Below are positions 27,788 through 37,500 of a DNA stretch of 64,000 nt, in pieces. How positions within the stretch are numbered: position 1 is the stretch's first letter; the number at the start of each line of letters is the position of its first letter. The translations under genes were made by a program, and so were the position numbers. Where the stretch lies: contig NZ_LUFH02000008.1 of NCBI RefSeq assembly GCF_001586785.1, positions 1-64,000 of the forward strand, in the 5' to 3' direction. The DNA is from Sphaerospermopsis aphanizomenoides BCCUSP55 (GTDB taxonomy: Bacteria > Cyanobacteriota > Cyanobacteriia > Cyanobacteriales > Nostocaceae). Under the pieces are notes generated by a model, which ran no database searches, had not been told where the DNA came from, and was given only the letters and a program-made list of their open reading frames with translations.

Positions 27788-28142
27788 AATCCCCATTAGG
27801 TAACAATACTTGTAGGGTTTTGTCGGAAAAGGAGAAGGAGAAAAGGTTGAAAAAACCTTTAAGTACCCAAGCAAAATTAATTACACATATTGATTGAAAA
27901 CAAAAATGTTTGTATTCCTTACCTGTTCCCTGTTCCCTGTTAAGAGTTCTCTCTCCTAACTATGAAATTTATTTTGCACGACTACTTACCATTTACCCTT
28001 TCACCTTTCCCCAAGGAAACTGACAACTTTTAGATAACTAACTGTGCAGTGTTGTTACTAGTCCCACATAAAACAAAACACAGATCAATCATCTGTGTTC
28101 ATCCGCGTGCATCTGCGGTTAATTACCCATGAATTTTAAGAA
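27788..28142. other. Intergenic region
   Basis: No gene is seen. It contains GGAGAAGGAGAAAAGG-type simple sequence at 27829-27846, CCTGTTCCCTGTT copies near 27925, and a dispersed repeat of the form ATCTGTGTTCATCCGCGTGCATCTGCGG at about 28090-28117. Confidence 0.55.
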
Positions 28143-28216
28143 TGGCTCAGGTCAGAATTGAACTGACGACCCCAGGCTTATGAGTCCCGTACTCTAACCA
28201 ACTGAGCTACTGAGCC
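28143..28216 (-). tRNA. tRNA-Met (anticodon CAT)
   Basis: On the minus strand the acceptor GGCTCAG/CTGAGCC pairs over 7 bp. The D arm GCTC..GAGT, the anticodon loop CTCATAA with anticodon CAT, and the T arm GTCAG-TTCAATT-CTGAC are all present. The anticodon stem CGGGA/GCCTG has one A-G mismatch next to the loop. The D and anticodon arms resemble elongator tRNA-Met; a CAT anticodon can also be modified to read Ile (AUA), but the body looks like Met. 74 nt, no encoded CCA. Confidence 0.93.
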
Positions 28217-28360
28217 GTGTTGTTTTATCAACTTCTATTAAGATAGCATACAATTTTGCCTGTGGCAATTGCCAAATCAAAAATTTTTTCCAAAATAAAA
28301 GAGGGAGCAATTCTCCCTCAACGGATCAGGCAGTTACTGAATTAACTCACAGCTAGGCAG

Positions 28361-30766
28361 TTATAGACGTGCCTGTGATGGTAAGAAAGCAATGGGGTTA
28401 ACGGCACCCTTACCTGCTGGATGAACTTCAAAATGGCTGTGAGGACCGGTACTAAAACCAGTGCTACCCATAGCAGCAATAGTTTGTCCTTGTTCCACTT
28501 CTTGCCCTACTTGCACTAAAATGCGGCTGTTGTGAGCATAGCGGGTCATGCTACCATCAGAATGGCGGATTTCCACTAAGTTACCATAGCCACCGTTATT
28601 CCAGCCTGCTTTTTCTACCCTACCAGCGGCTGAAGCGTAAATAGGTGTACCAACGCCGTTAGCAATATCAATACCTCTATGCATTCTGCCCCAACGCCAG
28701 CCGTAGCCAGAAGTGAGAACACCTTTTGCTGGCCAAATGTAAGATGCAGAAGAAGTAGATGGGGGATTAGTATTCTGATCAACTGCTTTAGGCAGATATA
28801 AGTCAACTGCTGCTAAAGGTGGTAATGCGGGAGACACTCTGGTTCCGCGCATTTTACCCAAAGAGTCAGTAGCATTAGTACCAGCAGCAGGAACTTGTAA
28901 CCTAATGCCAGATGGGTTATTGCGATAGGAATTACCAGCCGAATTGGTCTGATTTGGCAGGAATTCTGGGTTCATTGGCTCGTTCATGGGACGAGCAGCA
29001 CGCATTTGGAATTGGGGCTTAACAGGTTTTTCGCTGTAACTGGGTAATACAGGTGTAGGTACAGGAATTGCCACTGCATTACGTTGGGAATTAACTCTAG
29101 CAGGAGCAAATTCCTTGCCAGTTTCAACTACAACGGGTACAGGTGCTTCATCTGCTGTATTTACTGTTTGTACAGTTACACCAGACTCTTGAGCGCGATA
29201 TTTTTCGCGTAGTCTTTCAATTTCTGTTTGTAAGCTGCGGAGACGTTCGTTACCTTTGACCCTAGCTACCTTTTGAGGTTCTTTTTGATTGGTTGGGATT
29301 TTGGTGACACGATTGTTTAGTTGATTCTCACCACCCACACCATAAGAGATAGGTGAAGTAAGGTCATTTTCTCTTGTCTGAAGCTGATTATCCTGAGCTA
29401 GTGGTACAGAAGGTACAGGAATGGTGACACTACTGGTAGTAGCAGGAGTATTAACCTGAAGTTGATTATCCTTAACTACTGGAATAGAAATAGCAGCACT
29501 GCTGTTGTTTGTTACTACTGGTGACTGTGAAACTTGAGGTAGATTGGCATCTAAATCAGGTTGACTGACCAAAGAACTAGCAACTGTAGAACTGGTAACT
29601 GTAGAACTAGCAACAGTGTTCTTGCTGCTAGGCTGGACGAAAGGAGGCTGAACTGCTAAGGTTGATTGGTTGTAACTGTTCCGTTCTGCTCTAGCAGTAG
29701 GAATAATCAGTTGTTGACTAATTTGCAGTTGATTGGGATCTGTCAGGTTATTAGCTTTGACTATTTCTGAGACTGAAGTACCGTATTGACTAGCAATCTC
29801 CGCTAATGTGTCTCCAGGTCTAACTTCGTAAGTTGTCCCAAGTGATTGGGCAATTAGTTTGGGTGCGGTTGGTGCAGATGTGGTTAGCTTCTGCATTGGC
29901 GCACTTGTTTGCTTTTCTCCTTTTAACCTGGATATTAGGTTGGCTTGGCTGCCTTCTGTTGCATCTTCTGACTGTGCTGGCAAAGTGTTATCAGCTACAG
30001 TGGTTGGTTGTGCTACCTCAATCCGATTTGATGATACGTTTTGGGTCTCCTCAGACCGCAACTCCGCCAGACTATTTCTTAAACGGTTCGATTTTTCCTG
30101 TAAGCGATTTAGTGCAAACTCTTGCTGCGCTTTCAGTTGTGCATCAACGTCATTATTGACTGTGTTTCCTGTTGCCACAGTTACGGCTGTGGGTTGAGTG
30201 CCAGCAATACTTTGATTGCTAGAAAGTTGTTGTACTCTTGTTTCAGGTAATTGGTTGCCTGGTTGTAATCTGGATTGAAGCGAGTTGCTATTCAATCCCT
30301 GTTCTACTTGAGGTTGTAAGTAGATAGCGTTTTTGTCAGCTTCTGATGTAGGAATTTGCACAGCCACTTCTGTAGCTGTAACTGGCCATTTAGCTTCAAG
30401 CCCAGGCACTTGCGAAACTGCTGTTGGTTCCACGATGACAGGATTTTCAGGCACGCTCGCTGAAGAGACGGCTTGGGACTCCAGCTTTGTGGCGACAAAT
30501 TTTATCTCAGTGTCAGAAACAGCAGGAATAGTTGAGGCTGCTTTTTGACTACCAACAGGAACAGCTGCTTGGGCTTGATCGCTTTGTCGAGTCACCAAAA
30601 GGCTGGTTGCGCCCATTGAGATTGCCAAGCCAATCATTGCGGCTTGGGTTGTGGCCCGGCGGCTTGCTTTGTGATTTGTCTCATTCAACTGCTCAACCGG
30701 GGCAGCATCGCTGTTGGGGGTATTGTTCAACACAGCCTTTACTCTCTTTTTCAATGCTCGTTTCAA
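28361..30766 (-). CDS. LysM and M23 peptidase domain envelope protein
   Basis: 801 aa. A membrane anchor or uncleaved signal lies at about 39-58 (AAMIGLAISMGATSLLV). A long Gln/Ser/Thr/Pro-rich linker includes short coiled coils (about 215-240 and 505-530). One LysM domain (about 312-359, YEVRPGDTLAEIASQYG) binds peptidoglycan. The C-terminal M23 domain (about 680-795) has HRGIDIANG and HSHFEVHP with the zinc ligands H, D, H, the lytic or amidase-activator type. It probably acts in cell-wall remodelling or septal splitting. The start is TTG at 30766, chosen because GGAGG stands six bases upstream; no ATG fits. The divergent upstream leader is unusually long. Confidence 0.9.
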   Translation of the reverse strand: MKRALKKRVKAVLNNTPNSDAAPVEQLNETNHKASRRATTQAAMIGLAISMGATSLLVTRQSDQAQAAVPVGSQKAASTIPAVSDTEIKFVATKLESQAVSSASVPENPVIVEPTAVSQVPGLEAKWPVTATEVAVQIPTSEADKNAIYLQPQVEQGLNSNSLQSRLQPGNQLPETRVQQLSSNQSIAGTQPTAVTVATGNTVNNDVDAQLKAQQEFALNRLQEKSNRLRNSLAELRSEETQNVSSNRIEVAQPTTVADNTLPAQSEDATEGSQANLISRLKGEKQTSAPMQKLTTSAPTAPKLIAQSLGTTYEVRPGDTLAEIASQYGTSVSEIVKANNLTDPNQLQISQQLIIPTARAERNSYNQSTLAVQPPFVQPSSKNTVASSTVTSSTVASSLVSQPDLDANLPQVSQSPVVTNNSSAAISIPVVKDNQLQVNTPATTSSVTIPVPSVPLAQDNQLQTRENDLTSPISYGVGGENQLNNRVTKIPTNQKEPQKVARVKGNERLRSLQTEIERLREKYRAQESGVTVQTVNTADEAPVPVVVETGKEFAPARVNSQRNAVAIPVPTPVLPSYSEKPVKPQFQMRAARPMNEPMNPEFLPNQTNSAGNSYRNNPSGIRLQVPAAGTNATDSLGKMRGTRVSPALPPLAAVDLYLPKAVDQNTNPPSTSSASYIWPAKGVLTSGYGWRWGRMHRGIDIANGVGTPIYASAAGRVEKAGWNNGGYGNLVEIRHSDGSMTRYAHNSRILVQVGQEVEQGQTIAAMGSTGFSTGPHSHFEVHPAGKGAVNPIAFLPSQARL

Positions 30767-31696
30767 AGACGACCTCCTATGATCACGCTTCGCTTAATAG
30801 ACCTTGATTTTTCAGTTGGATATTAATCCATGATTGAGATCACATCAAACGATATATCAAGATCACATTCACCAGAGATACTTAGGCAAGATTAACCTGC
30901 TTCTCTGATTTAGACAAGTTCATACTTGTTAGTAAACCTTAAAATTTTGGTACTGACTTGTCTGTCACCACTCCTCATAAAATTCAGGATTGTTCGCTCT
31001 TGACAGTTATCTGTGCCGATAATTGCTTTGTTCTGCCAGGGACTAGACAAATATGATAGCTTTGCTGAGTCCACTATGGCTGTTAGCATTTGTTCTGCTG
31101 CGACTTCTGACAAAAACGATGTTCCTACTTTAGATATTTTCTAGGTTTTTTTATCCAATCAGTCTTATCAACAGCAGACTTTACGTTGTTTCTTCCTCAA
31201 AAAACAACCGTACAAATCACTAACGACTTTTTGTGTCTGGTGATTGTGTCTCATGATACAGATAGCTAAGATGCTTTCCTGTAAATGCTTTGGTTGATTT
31301 TATCTGTTGACTAGATAGAATTTGAATTCACTAAAATCTATCATTGACAATGGCCTTGGAATCAAAGTTAATATACAAATTTCTTATATGTCTGTTGGCT
31401 GAGTAATCCGGTTCTTTTTACTGAGAGGACGAAAGTATTATTCCTTAAGTTTTCAGTTGATTTATATACGTAATCGTACTTATAGAAGCTATCAGCTATC
31501 AGCGGTCAGCAGTCAGCAAGAAAACGCTTGTGGTGTAAGACTTTGTGATGAAAATTTGCAACTAATTCATCGGCAATATGTTTTATGTTCTTTGCTTTGA
31601 AGCGGTTCTTCTGTGTCCACGATTGCTGGATGAGTTTTTATACCTAAGCATCTTTAACGTCAGTTGGCGATTGACTGAATTTACATTTTTCTTCCC
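30767..31696. other. Long intergenic region upstream of the M23 gene
   Basis: 930 bases without a convincing gene. Near the M23 start there are two TGTGATCT copies on the minus strand (about 30839-30867). At 31490-31518 there are CTATCAGC/GTCAGCA repeat units. A 67-codon frame at 30910-31113 lacks family signals. An unrecognised small RNA or long 5' leader is possible, but I see no riboswitch consensus. Confidence 0.5.
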
Positions 31697-32164
31697 CTAG
31701 ACTCCCGTTAAATAGCCTAACTGACGACGACATTCAAACAAGCTAACAGCCACACTGACGGATAAATTCAAGCTGCGAACGCCAGGTTCGTGCATAGGTA
31801 TATAAAGGGTGGAGTTACAGGTACTGAGAACATTTTCTGGTAAGCCTGTAGTTTCGCTGCCGTATAATAGCCAATCATCAGCTTGAAACTGATAATTGAT
31901 ATAGTTAAAACTGCCCCGAACACTAAAGCCTAATAATCTACCACCACGTTGTTGATGTATGATTTGAAATGCTTCAATAGATTCATGATAATGAAGTTTG
32001 ACATAAGGCCAATAATCTAAACCTGCTCTTTTGAGGTAGCGATCGCTAATTTCAAAGCCTAAAGGACCAACTAAATGTAATTCTGTCCCTGTAGCGGCAC
32101 AAGTACGAGCTATATTGCCTGTATTTGGGGGAATTTGCGGGTTAACTAGGACTATCTGGGGCAT
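31697..32164 (-). CDS. trmL: tRNA (cytidine(34)-2'-O)-methyltransferase
   Basis: 155 aa. It belongs to the SPOUT superfamily. TrmL methylates the wobble 2'-OH of tRNA-Leu. Signatures: LVNPQIPPNTGNIARTCAATG at the N-terminus, LYGSETTGLPE, and the trefoil-knot sequence YIPMHEPGVRSLNLSVSVAVSLFE, where SAM binds. Length equals the YibK/TrmL family. It is a single gene, ending near an AT-rich intergenic region; the ATG at 32164 is the only reasonable start. Confidence 0.95.
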   Translation of the reverse strand: MPQIVLVNPQIPPNTGNIARTCAATGTELHLVGPLGFEISDRYLKRAGLDYWPYVKLHYHESIEAFQIIHQQRGGRLLGFSVRGSFNYINYQFQADDWLLYGSETTGLPENVLSTCNSTLYIPMHEPGVRSLNLSVSVAVSLFECRRQLGYLTGV

Positions 32165-32414
32165 ATAACAATAAAAAATTAAAAATTAAAAATTAAACAA
32201 CTAGTAAGGAAGCAGCAAATAAATGGCTGATTGAGGATATTAGAGGAATTGTATCCAAAGATAGATAGTGATTATATATAGGTTTTGTTAATAATGACTA
32301 CTTATTTACCATTGATTAGATTTTTAAAACTCAAATTAGGGAATAGGGAATAGGGCAAAAAGCAAGAGGTCTATTCTCCTCTGATCTCCTGCTTTCTTGC
32401 CTGTTGGCTTGATT

Positions 32415-33557
32415 TTAAGCGACTACAGAGGAACACAATAATTTGCTTTCTAGTTCCTGTTCCCGTTCGTGGGTGGCAATAATCGCCTGGTTAATGACAC
32501 GCTGGGCATCCACACCAATTTTGTGTAGGTGTAACCATTGTTGGGCTTCGTTACCTTCGCGGAGAATTTTGTGTAAGGGGGAAAGGAAACAACTGAAGCC
32601 TTGTTGTTTGGCTATGCCCCAAACTTCTTGATATAGTTGGGCGATCCAGTCTCTGGCGATTATGGTACTACCATCTTGCCAATGTTGCAATTGGGCATCC
32701 AGGCTGGATGTGGCTGCGGCCATTTCATTTTTAGCAGTTAGGGTAATTAGTTCTTCCGGTGAGAAACTGCTTTGGGTGAGGGGGTCGATGTTGGGGCTGT
32801 CGATAATTTGTAATAATCGCGCTTCCAGCAGGGCGGTAATTGCTAATAGGGAAATGGGGTCTGTGACTAAATCACAAATTCGCAGTTCTAGACGATTTAA
32901 ATTGTATGGACGGCGATCGCCATTTGGTCTGACTGATGTCCACAAGTGCCGGACGTTTTGCATTGTTCCGGCTTCTAGCTGTTCTTCTACCCATTGAATA
33001 TGATGGGCATGACTGGTAAATAGGGGTACATGATTGGGGGTTTGGGGAAAGAGTCCCCAGCGGGTGGAATGATAGCCAGTGGCTTGACCATTTAAGAATG
33101 GTGATGAGGCACTCAGGGCAAGGAATAAAGGTGCTTCGAGACGGATGACTCGACAGGCACGCATTAATATTTCCGGGTCGCTGATGCCAACATTAATATG
33201 TACGCTGGCGGTGACTACTTTTGTGCCGTAGGTTTGCTCAATGTAGTCATGGTAGGGGTTATTGGGGTCAGAACGTTGAAAGCGATCGCTCCCACCCAAG
33301 GATAGGGTACTTCCTGGTATTAATGTGTAATTATTTAATTGTTGCAAATATTTACGTAACTGCTGTCTAGGACGCAGTAAGCCACACAATTGATTTTCGT
33401 AGTTAGTGGATGGGTTGGTTATGTATTCTACGTTGCGGCTATCTGGCTCCCGCATAAATCCCTGCAAATCTGCAACGATTTGGTCGGAGAGTCCGACAAT
33501 TTCACCTTGAGGCGTGCCAGTATACATCTCAATTTCAAAGCCTTTTGTTAAGACCAC
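32415..33557 (-). CDS. gshA: Glutamate-cysteine ligase, cyanobacterial type
   Basis: 380 aa. It joins glutamate and cysteine by a gamma-peptide bond, the first step of glutathione synthesis, which supports the GSTs at 20-21 kb. The start KGFEIEMYTGTPQGEIVGLSD, EPDSRNVEYITNPS, TYGTKVVTASVHINVGI and NRLELRICDLVTDP are characteristic of the cyanobacterial GshA family (TIGR02048). I chose the GTG at 33557, because GAGGAG lies six bases upstream and family members start MVLLKGFEIEM; an ATG 10 codons upstream gives an odd RRAEEKK extension. No gshB is adjacent. Confidence 0.93.
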   Translation of the reverse strand: MVLTKGFEIEMYTGTPQGEIVGLSDQIVADLQGFMREPDSRNVEYITNPSTNYENQLCGLLRPRQQLRKYLQQLNNYTLIPGSTLSLGGSDRFQRSDPNNPYHDYIEQTYGTKVVTASVHINVGISDPEILMRACRVIRLEAPLFLALSASSPFLNGQATGYHSTRWGLFPQTPNHVPLFTSHAHHIQWVEEQLEAGTMQNVRHLWTSVRPNGDRRPYNLNRLELRICDLVTDPISLLAITALLEARLLQIIDSPNIDPLTQSSFSPEELITLTAKNEMAAATSSLDAQLQHWQDGSTIIARDWIAQLYQEVWGIAKQQGFSCFLSPLHKILREGNEAQQWLHLHKIGVDAQRVINQAIIATHEREQELESKLLCSSVVA

Positions 33558-33721
33558 CTTTTTCTCCTCGGCTCTCCTTATTTCCATAAATTGTATCGAA
33601 TTAGACGATTTTTTGCATCAGGAATTGGAATTGGGGAGCAGCGGGGCTGGGGTGATGGAGTTATGGGGTGAATAATATGTTATCTAATGCCTGTTACCAC
33701 TAACAACTGAGAATTTACAAA

Positions 33722-34570
33722 TTACGAATTTTTTCGGATTGCTTCTGTGGCAAAATTTATGGTTTCTGCTGATAAATCAAATAATGATTCTAAGTAAATT
33801 CTACCTTCATTAAATAGGTAATTTAGCAGATTTGATGCTGTGTCTAAAGTTAGATTTTTCCTGCGAATTTGAATATTTAACTTATCTTCCTTCGCATTAA
33901 ATATTACAAATAGGGATATTGTTTTCCAAAATGTTTGAGTTGGTGGTATTACTTTAAAAGCAGTCACTAATTTTCCTGCTTCCGGTACATGAATTGTCAA
34001 ACCTGAATCCTGAATCATTTGTTGAATGTTTTCCAGTGATAAAGAAGAAATTTGTTGATTTTTAGATTCCAAATTTACAAATGTTGCTAAATCTGGTAAA
34101 TTGCTTGAAGCATTATCATTTAAAGATTCAGATTGAAAATATATTTTTCCATCTAAAGAGTCAGAAGTAGCATAAATTTGAATTGTATAAGGTGGCTGAG
34201 GTACTGTTCCTCGCTCATAAAATAAACGTCCTTCTTCAGTTACTGTAATGGGTGATTTTACCACCAAAGTTTGTAATGTCTGAAGATTAGAAATTGTACT
34301 TTTGACAAACACAGAATCTAGCCCAAGTACAGATGCTAATTCATCGGCTGTTGGTGGAGGATTAAATTCAATTCCGGCACGAATGATAAATTCCTCAAGC
34401 ACGTTAAACTGACGTGGTTCTTTGATAGTTAATTCTACAGTATTTTGACGTAAACTATAGCGAAATTGACGGGCGGCTAAAACTGAGAAATTAGGATTGT
34501 CCGTTTCGATTTTTTTAACTATATTTTTGAGTTGATTATCAATAGGTCTATTAACTGAAGTATGAAACAT
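33722..34570 (-). CDS. Winged-helix-like partner of the large helicase
   Basis: About 282 aa from the ATG at 34570, which lies inside the last codons of the helicase gene (20-base overlap), so translation is probably coupled. I do not recognise the whole protein. A helix-turn-helix-like block lies at about 75-115 (TADELASVLGLDSVFVKSTISNLQTL) followed by ITVTEEGRLFYERG, which looks like the wing of a wHTH domain. The C-terminal part (QIRRKNLTLDTASNLLNYLFNEGRI) is mixed alpha/beta. No signal or membrane segments. The overlap suggests it forms a complex with, or regulates, the helicase. Confidence 0.6.
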   Translation of the reverse strand: MFHTSVNRPIDNQLKNIVKKIETDNPNFSVLAARQFRYSLRQNTVELTIKEPRQFNVLEEFIIRAGIEFNPPPTADELASVLGLDSVFVKSTISNLQTLQTLVVKSPITVTEEGRLFYERGTVPQPPYTIQIYATSDSLDGKIYFQSESLNDNASSNLPDLATFVNLESKNQQISSLSLENIQQMIQDSGLTIHVPEAGKLVTAFKVIPPTQTFWKTISLFVIFNAKEDKLNIQIRRKNLTLDTASNLLNYLFNEGRIYLESLFDLSAETINFATEAIRKNS

Positions 34571-37500
34571 CAACAAAACCTCCATGACGATTAACAATAT
34601 TTGCAACTTCTGTGTACATACCACCAACTACACCGGGTTTACTAGTAAATAAATCGTGACAACCGACAATTACTAGCAATTCTTGAGCGCGTGAAAAAGC
34701 CACATTTACCCGTTCTGGTTTTTTAGCAAATCCCACATCTCCTTGAGGATTATTACGCACCATACTGACAATTACAGCTGGTCTTTCCATGCCTTGAAAT
34801 CTGTCAACTGTACCTGTTCTAATTTGCAAAGAGGGGAAAAGGTGAGATTGTAAACGCTCATCAATTTTTCTCAATTGAGCGCCATAAAATGTAATGACAG
34901 CTATTTCCTTTTTTGGTTCACCATTAGCAACTTTAGAACTCCAAGCATTTTCAAATTGCTGACATATTCTTTCTATGACATCAATTTCTTTAAGATTAAA
35001 AAATGAAGTCCCCAAACGTTCTTCTTGAAATACATTTTCTCTGGGCGTTTTTACCCAAATTAAATGATGTTCTGGTTTAATGATTTCCCCTGCTAGATAA
35101 TGAGCGCGTTTAGTATCAGCTTCTAAAATACCACATTCTAATTTACCATCATAAAATTGATTGATTGCTCCCATGATGTTGGGGTGCATTCGATATTGAG
35201 TATTGAGCATTTGTTTAATGCTAGAATCAGCAGTTTCAAATTGACTTTTAAATAATGATTCTTCTAAAAATTGCATTTCTTCTTTGGTATGACCCATTGT
35301 TTCTACAACTTCTTCCACTGTGCTAGTATCGAGCATGGGTGGTAATTGTTTGTGGTCTCCTACCATGACTAATTTTTTACCCTTCAAAGCTGGTATTAGT
35401 AATTCTGGTGGTGTACATTTACTAACTTCATCAATAATGACTACATCAAAAGATTTAAATTCTTCGGAAAAATTGTAATTTGCTGCTTGAACACAGGTGA
35501 TACCGACAACGTTAGCATTATCTAAATAAATTTGTCTTAAATCTTTGCTATCACGTTCTGAAGGTTGACGTAGTTTTGTAATCCAATCTTGGACAAAGTT
35601 TTGATATTTATGAAGATAATTTTCTTCGTTTTGCAGTTGTTGTTGCCAAATATCAAATTGATTTTTAAATATATTTAAATTTCCTAGATTTAGTAAATCA
35701 TTTTCTGAAATTTGCGGCTTGAATTTATCAGGTATTTCTTGCCATGTCACTTCCCACCACTTGCGCTCTTGAATTAAATTATCAGGTATTTGTAGTTGTA
35801 ATTGCTGCTCTAATTCATTTATCTTAGTTTGTATTTTTTTAAGTTTCTGTAAAGCAGATTTTGTTTCTTTTTTGAGGTTGGATAGTTGCTCATTGAGAGA
35901 TTCTTTAATCATCTCTAAAACAGCAAAAGGTTCTAATGAGGGAATTAAAGTTTCTAGTTGTAGAATACAATCTGCCCAGATTTTAACTTGTTCTGAGAAT
36001 TCTGGATGATTTTCCCAAATATTTGATTGTTTTGTTAGATCTTGTTGTATTAAATTAAATAATTGGGCAGGTATTTTTGATTGTTTATGCAGTAATTCCA
36101 ATATTTCTACAACTTTGGCAAGTTGAGAATTAGCGTCTTGACTGGCTTTTTCTACTTGAGATTGTATTTCTAGAATCTTGTCTTGAGTAATATCATTTTT
36201 GGGGATTTTATCTAACTGTTGTTGTTGTTTTTGGAGAATATTAAGTTGTTGTTCAGCTTCAGTTTTAATTTTTGAAACACATTGACGGGCATTTGCTAAA
36301 ATAATATCTAGTAATTCTTGGGTAATTCGAGTTAAAGTAGAGTCAAGGTTGTTAAACTCATAGGATTTGCTATAGTTTTTTTGCAGTTGCATCAAAAAAG
36401 TTTGGGTGTTTTCAACTAGAGATTTCCGCTGTTTAGATGTGAGTAATTGATAATCTTCAAATTGTTGATAGATTTCTTGCCATTTGGTGCGATCACTTTT
36501 TGACAAGACTATGGGAATTTGACTAAAATTTTGTTGTAAGAAATAACTAAAATTGTGCAGCTTACCTCGTCTGTCAGTAAATTTTCCTTCTATTTCATAA
36601 GCGAGTGCTTTTAATAGTTGCTCCCATTCTGGTAGTTTAATTTGATAATTTTTGGGTACGAGTGGTAATTTTAAATTATTAGCAAACATCACTAAACCTA
36701 GTGGTAGATTTAGCATATTATCTGTTAGTTGTAAATCAGATTGTTGACAATCTTTTACAACTTGATATAGATGAGCAGAAGCTGTAACTTTCCATTCTTT
36801 AACTGCTTCAATAATATAATCAATTTCTCTTTTGCGGTTTTCCCACATTTTAATAGTTGGTTGCAGGTTTTGTCCGTGATTCAAAGATTGCTGATACTCT
36901 GTTTGTAATTGATGTAAATATGTAGAACTTTGTTTGAAAATATCTACTAATGTAGCTAATTCTGACATAGCTATAGTCGCATCATGTGCATAATTCAACG
37001 CGGGTTTAAACTCAGAAATCTCAATTGCTATATTTTCACGTAACCAAACTGCTAAACCAAATGCACCACGCGCAGGACGCACAAAACCAAGTAAATCTGT
37101 ATATTTGATAGCTTGACGTACATTTTCCCGGAAATTTTCTACTTGAGGATTTGCTTCTTGATATGGTTGTAAAAGTGGTAAAAATTCTTTAATTTCTGAA
37201 GCATCCCAGTTGACATTTGCTTGAGATTTTAACAGTTTATCTAAACCCTTGCTTAAGGATTCAATTTCAGATTTTTTAGTTAATGACTCATTGTAAGCTG
37301 ATTCTTGACTTTTGTAAATTGTATCTAAATTTTTCTGTTCTTTTTTTAATTCAGCTTGTTGTTGATTAAATTCAATTTCAGCTTGCAGGTATTCAGCAAA
37401 TCTTTGTTTAGATACTAATAATTGACTCAGAATTTGAATATTTGCTTGTCGTTGAGTAAGGTTATTTTCGCAATCTGTAGCGGTATTTTCCAGCCATCTA

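Noticed and set aside
30770-31000. Possible c-di-AMP riboswitch before the LysM/M23 gene
   Set aside because: The conserved ydaO-type sequence blocks are not present on the coding strand.
30910-31113. 67-codon frame in the long leader of the M23 gene
   Set aside because: No RBS, no family signal and composition similar to surrounding non-coding DNA.
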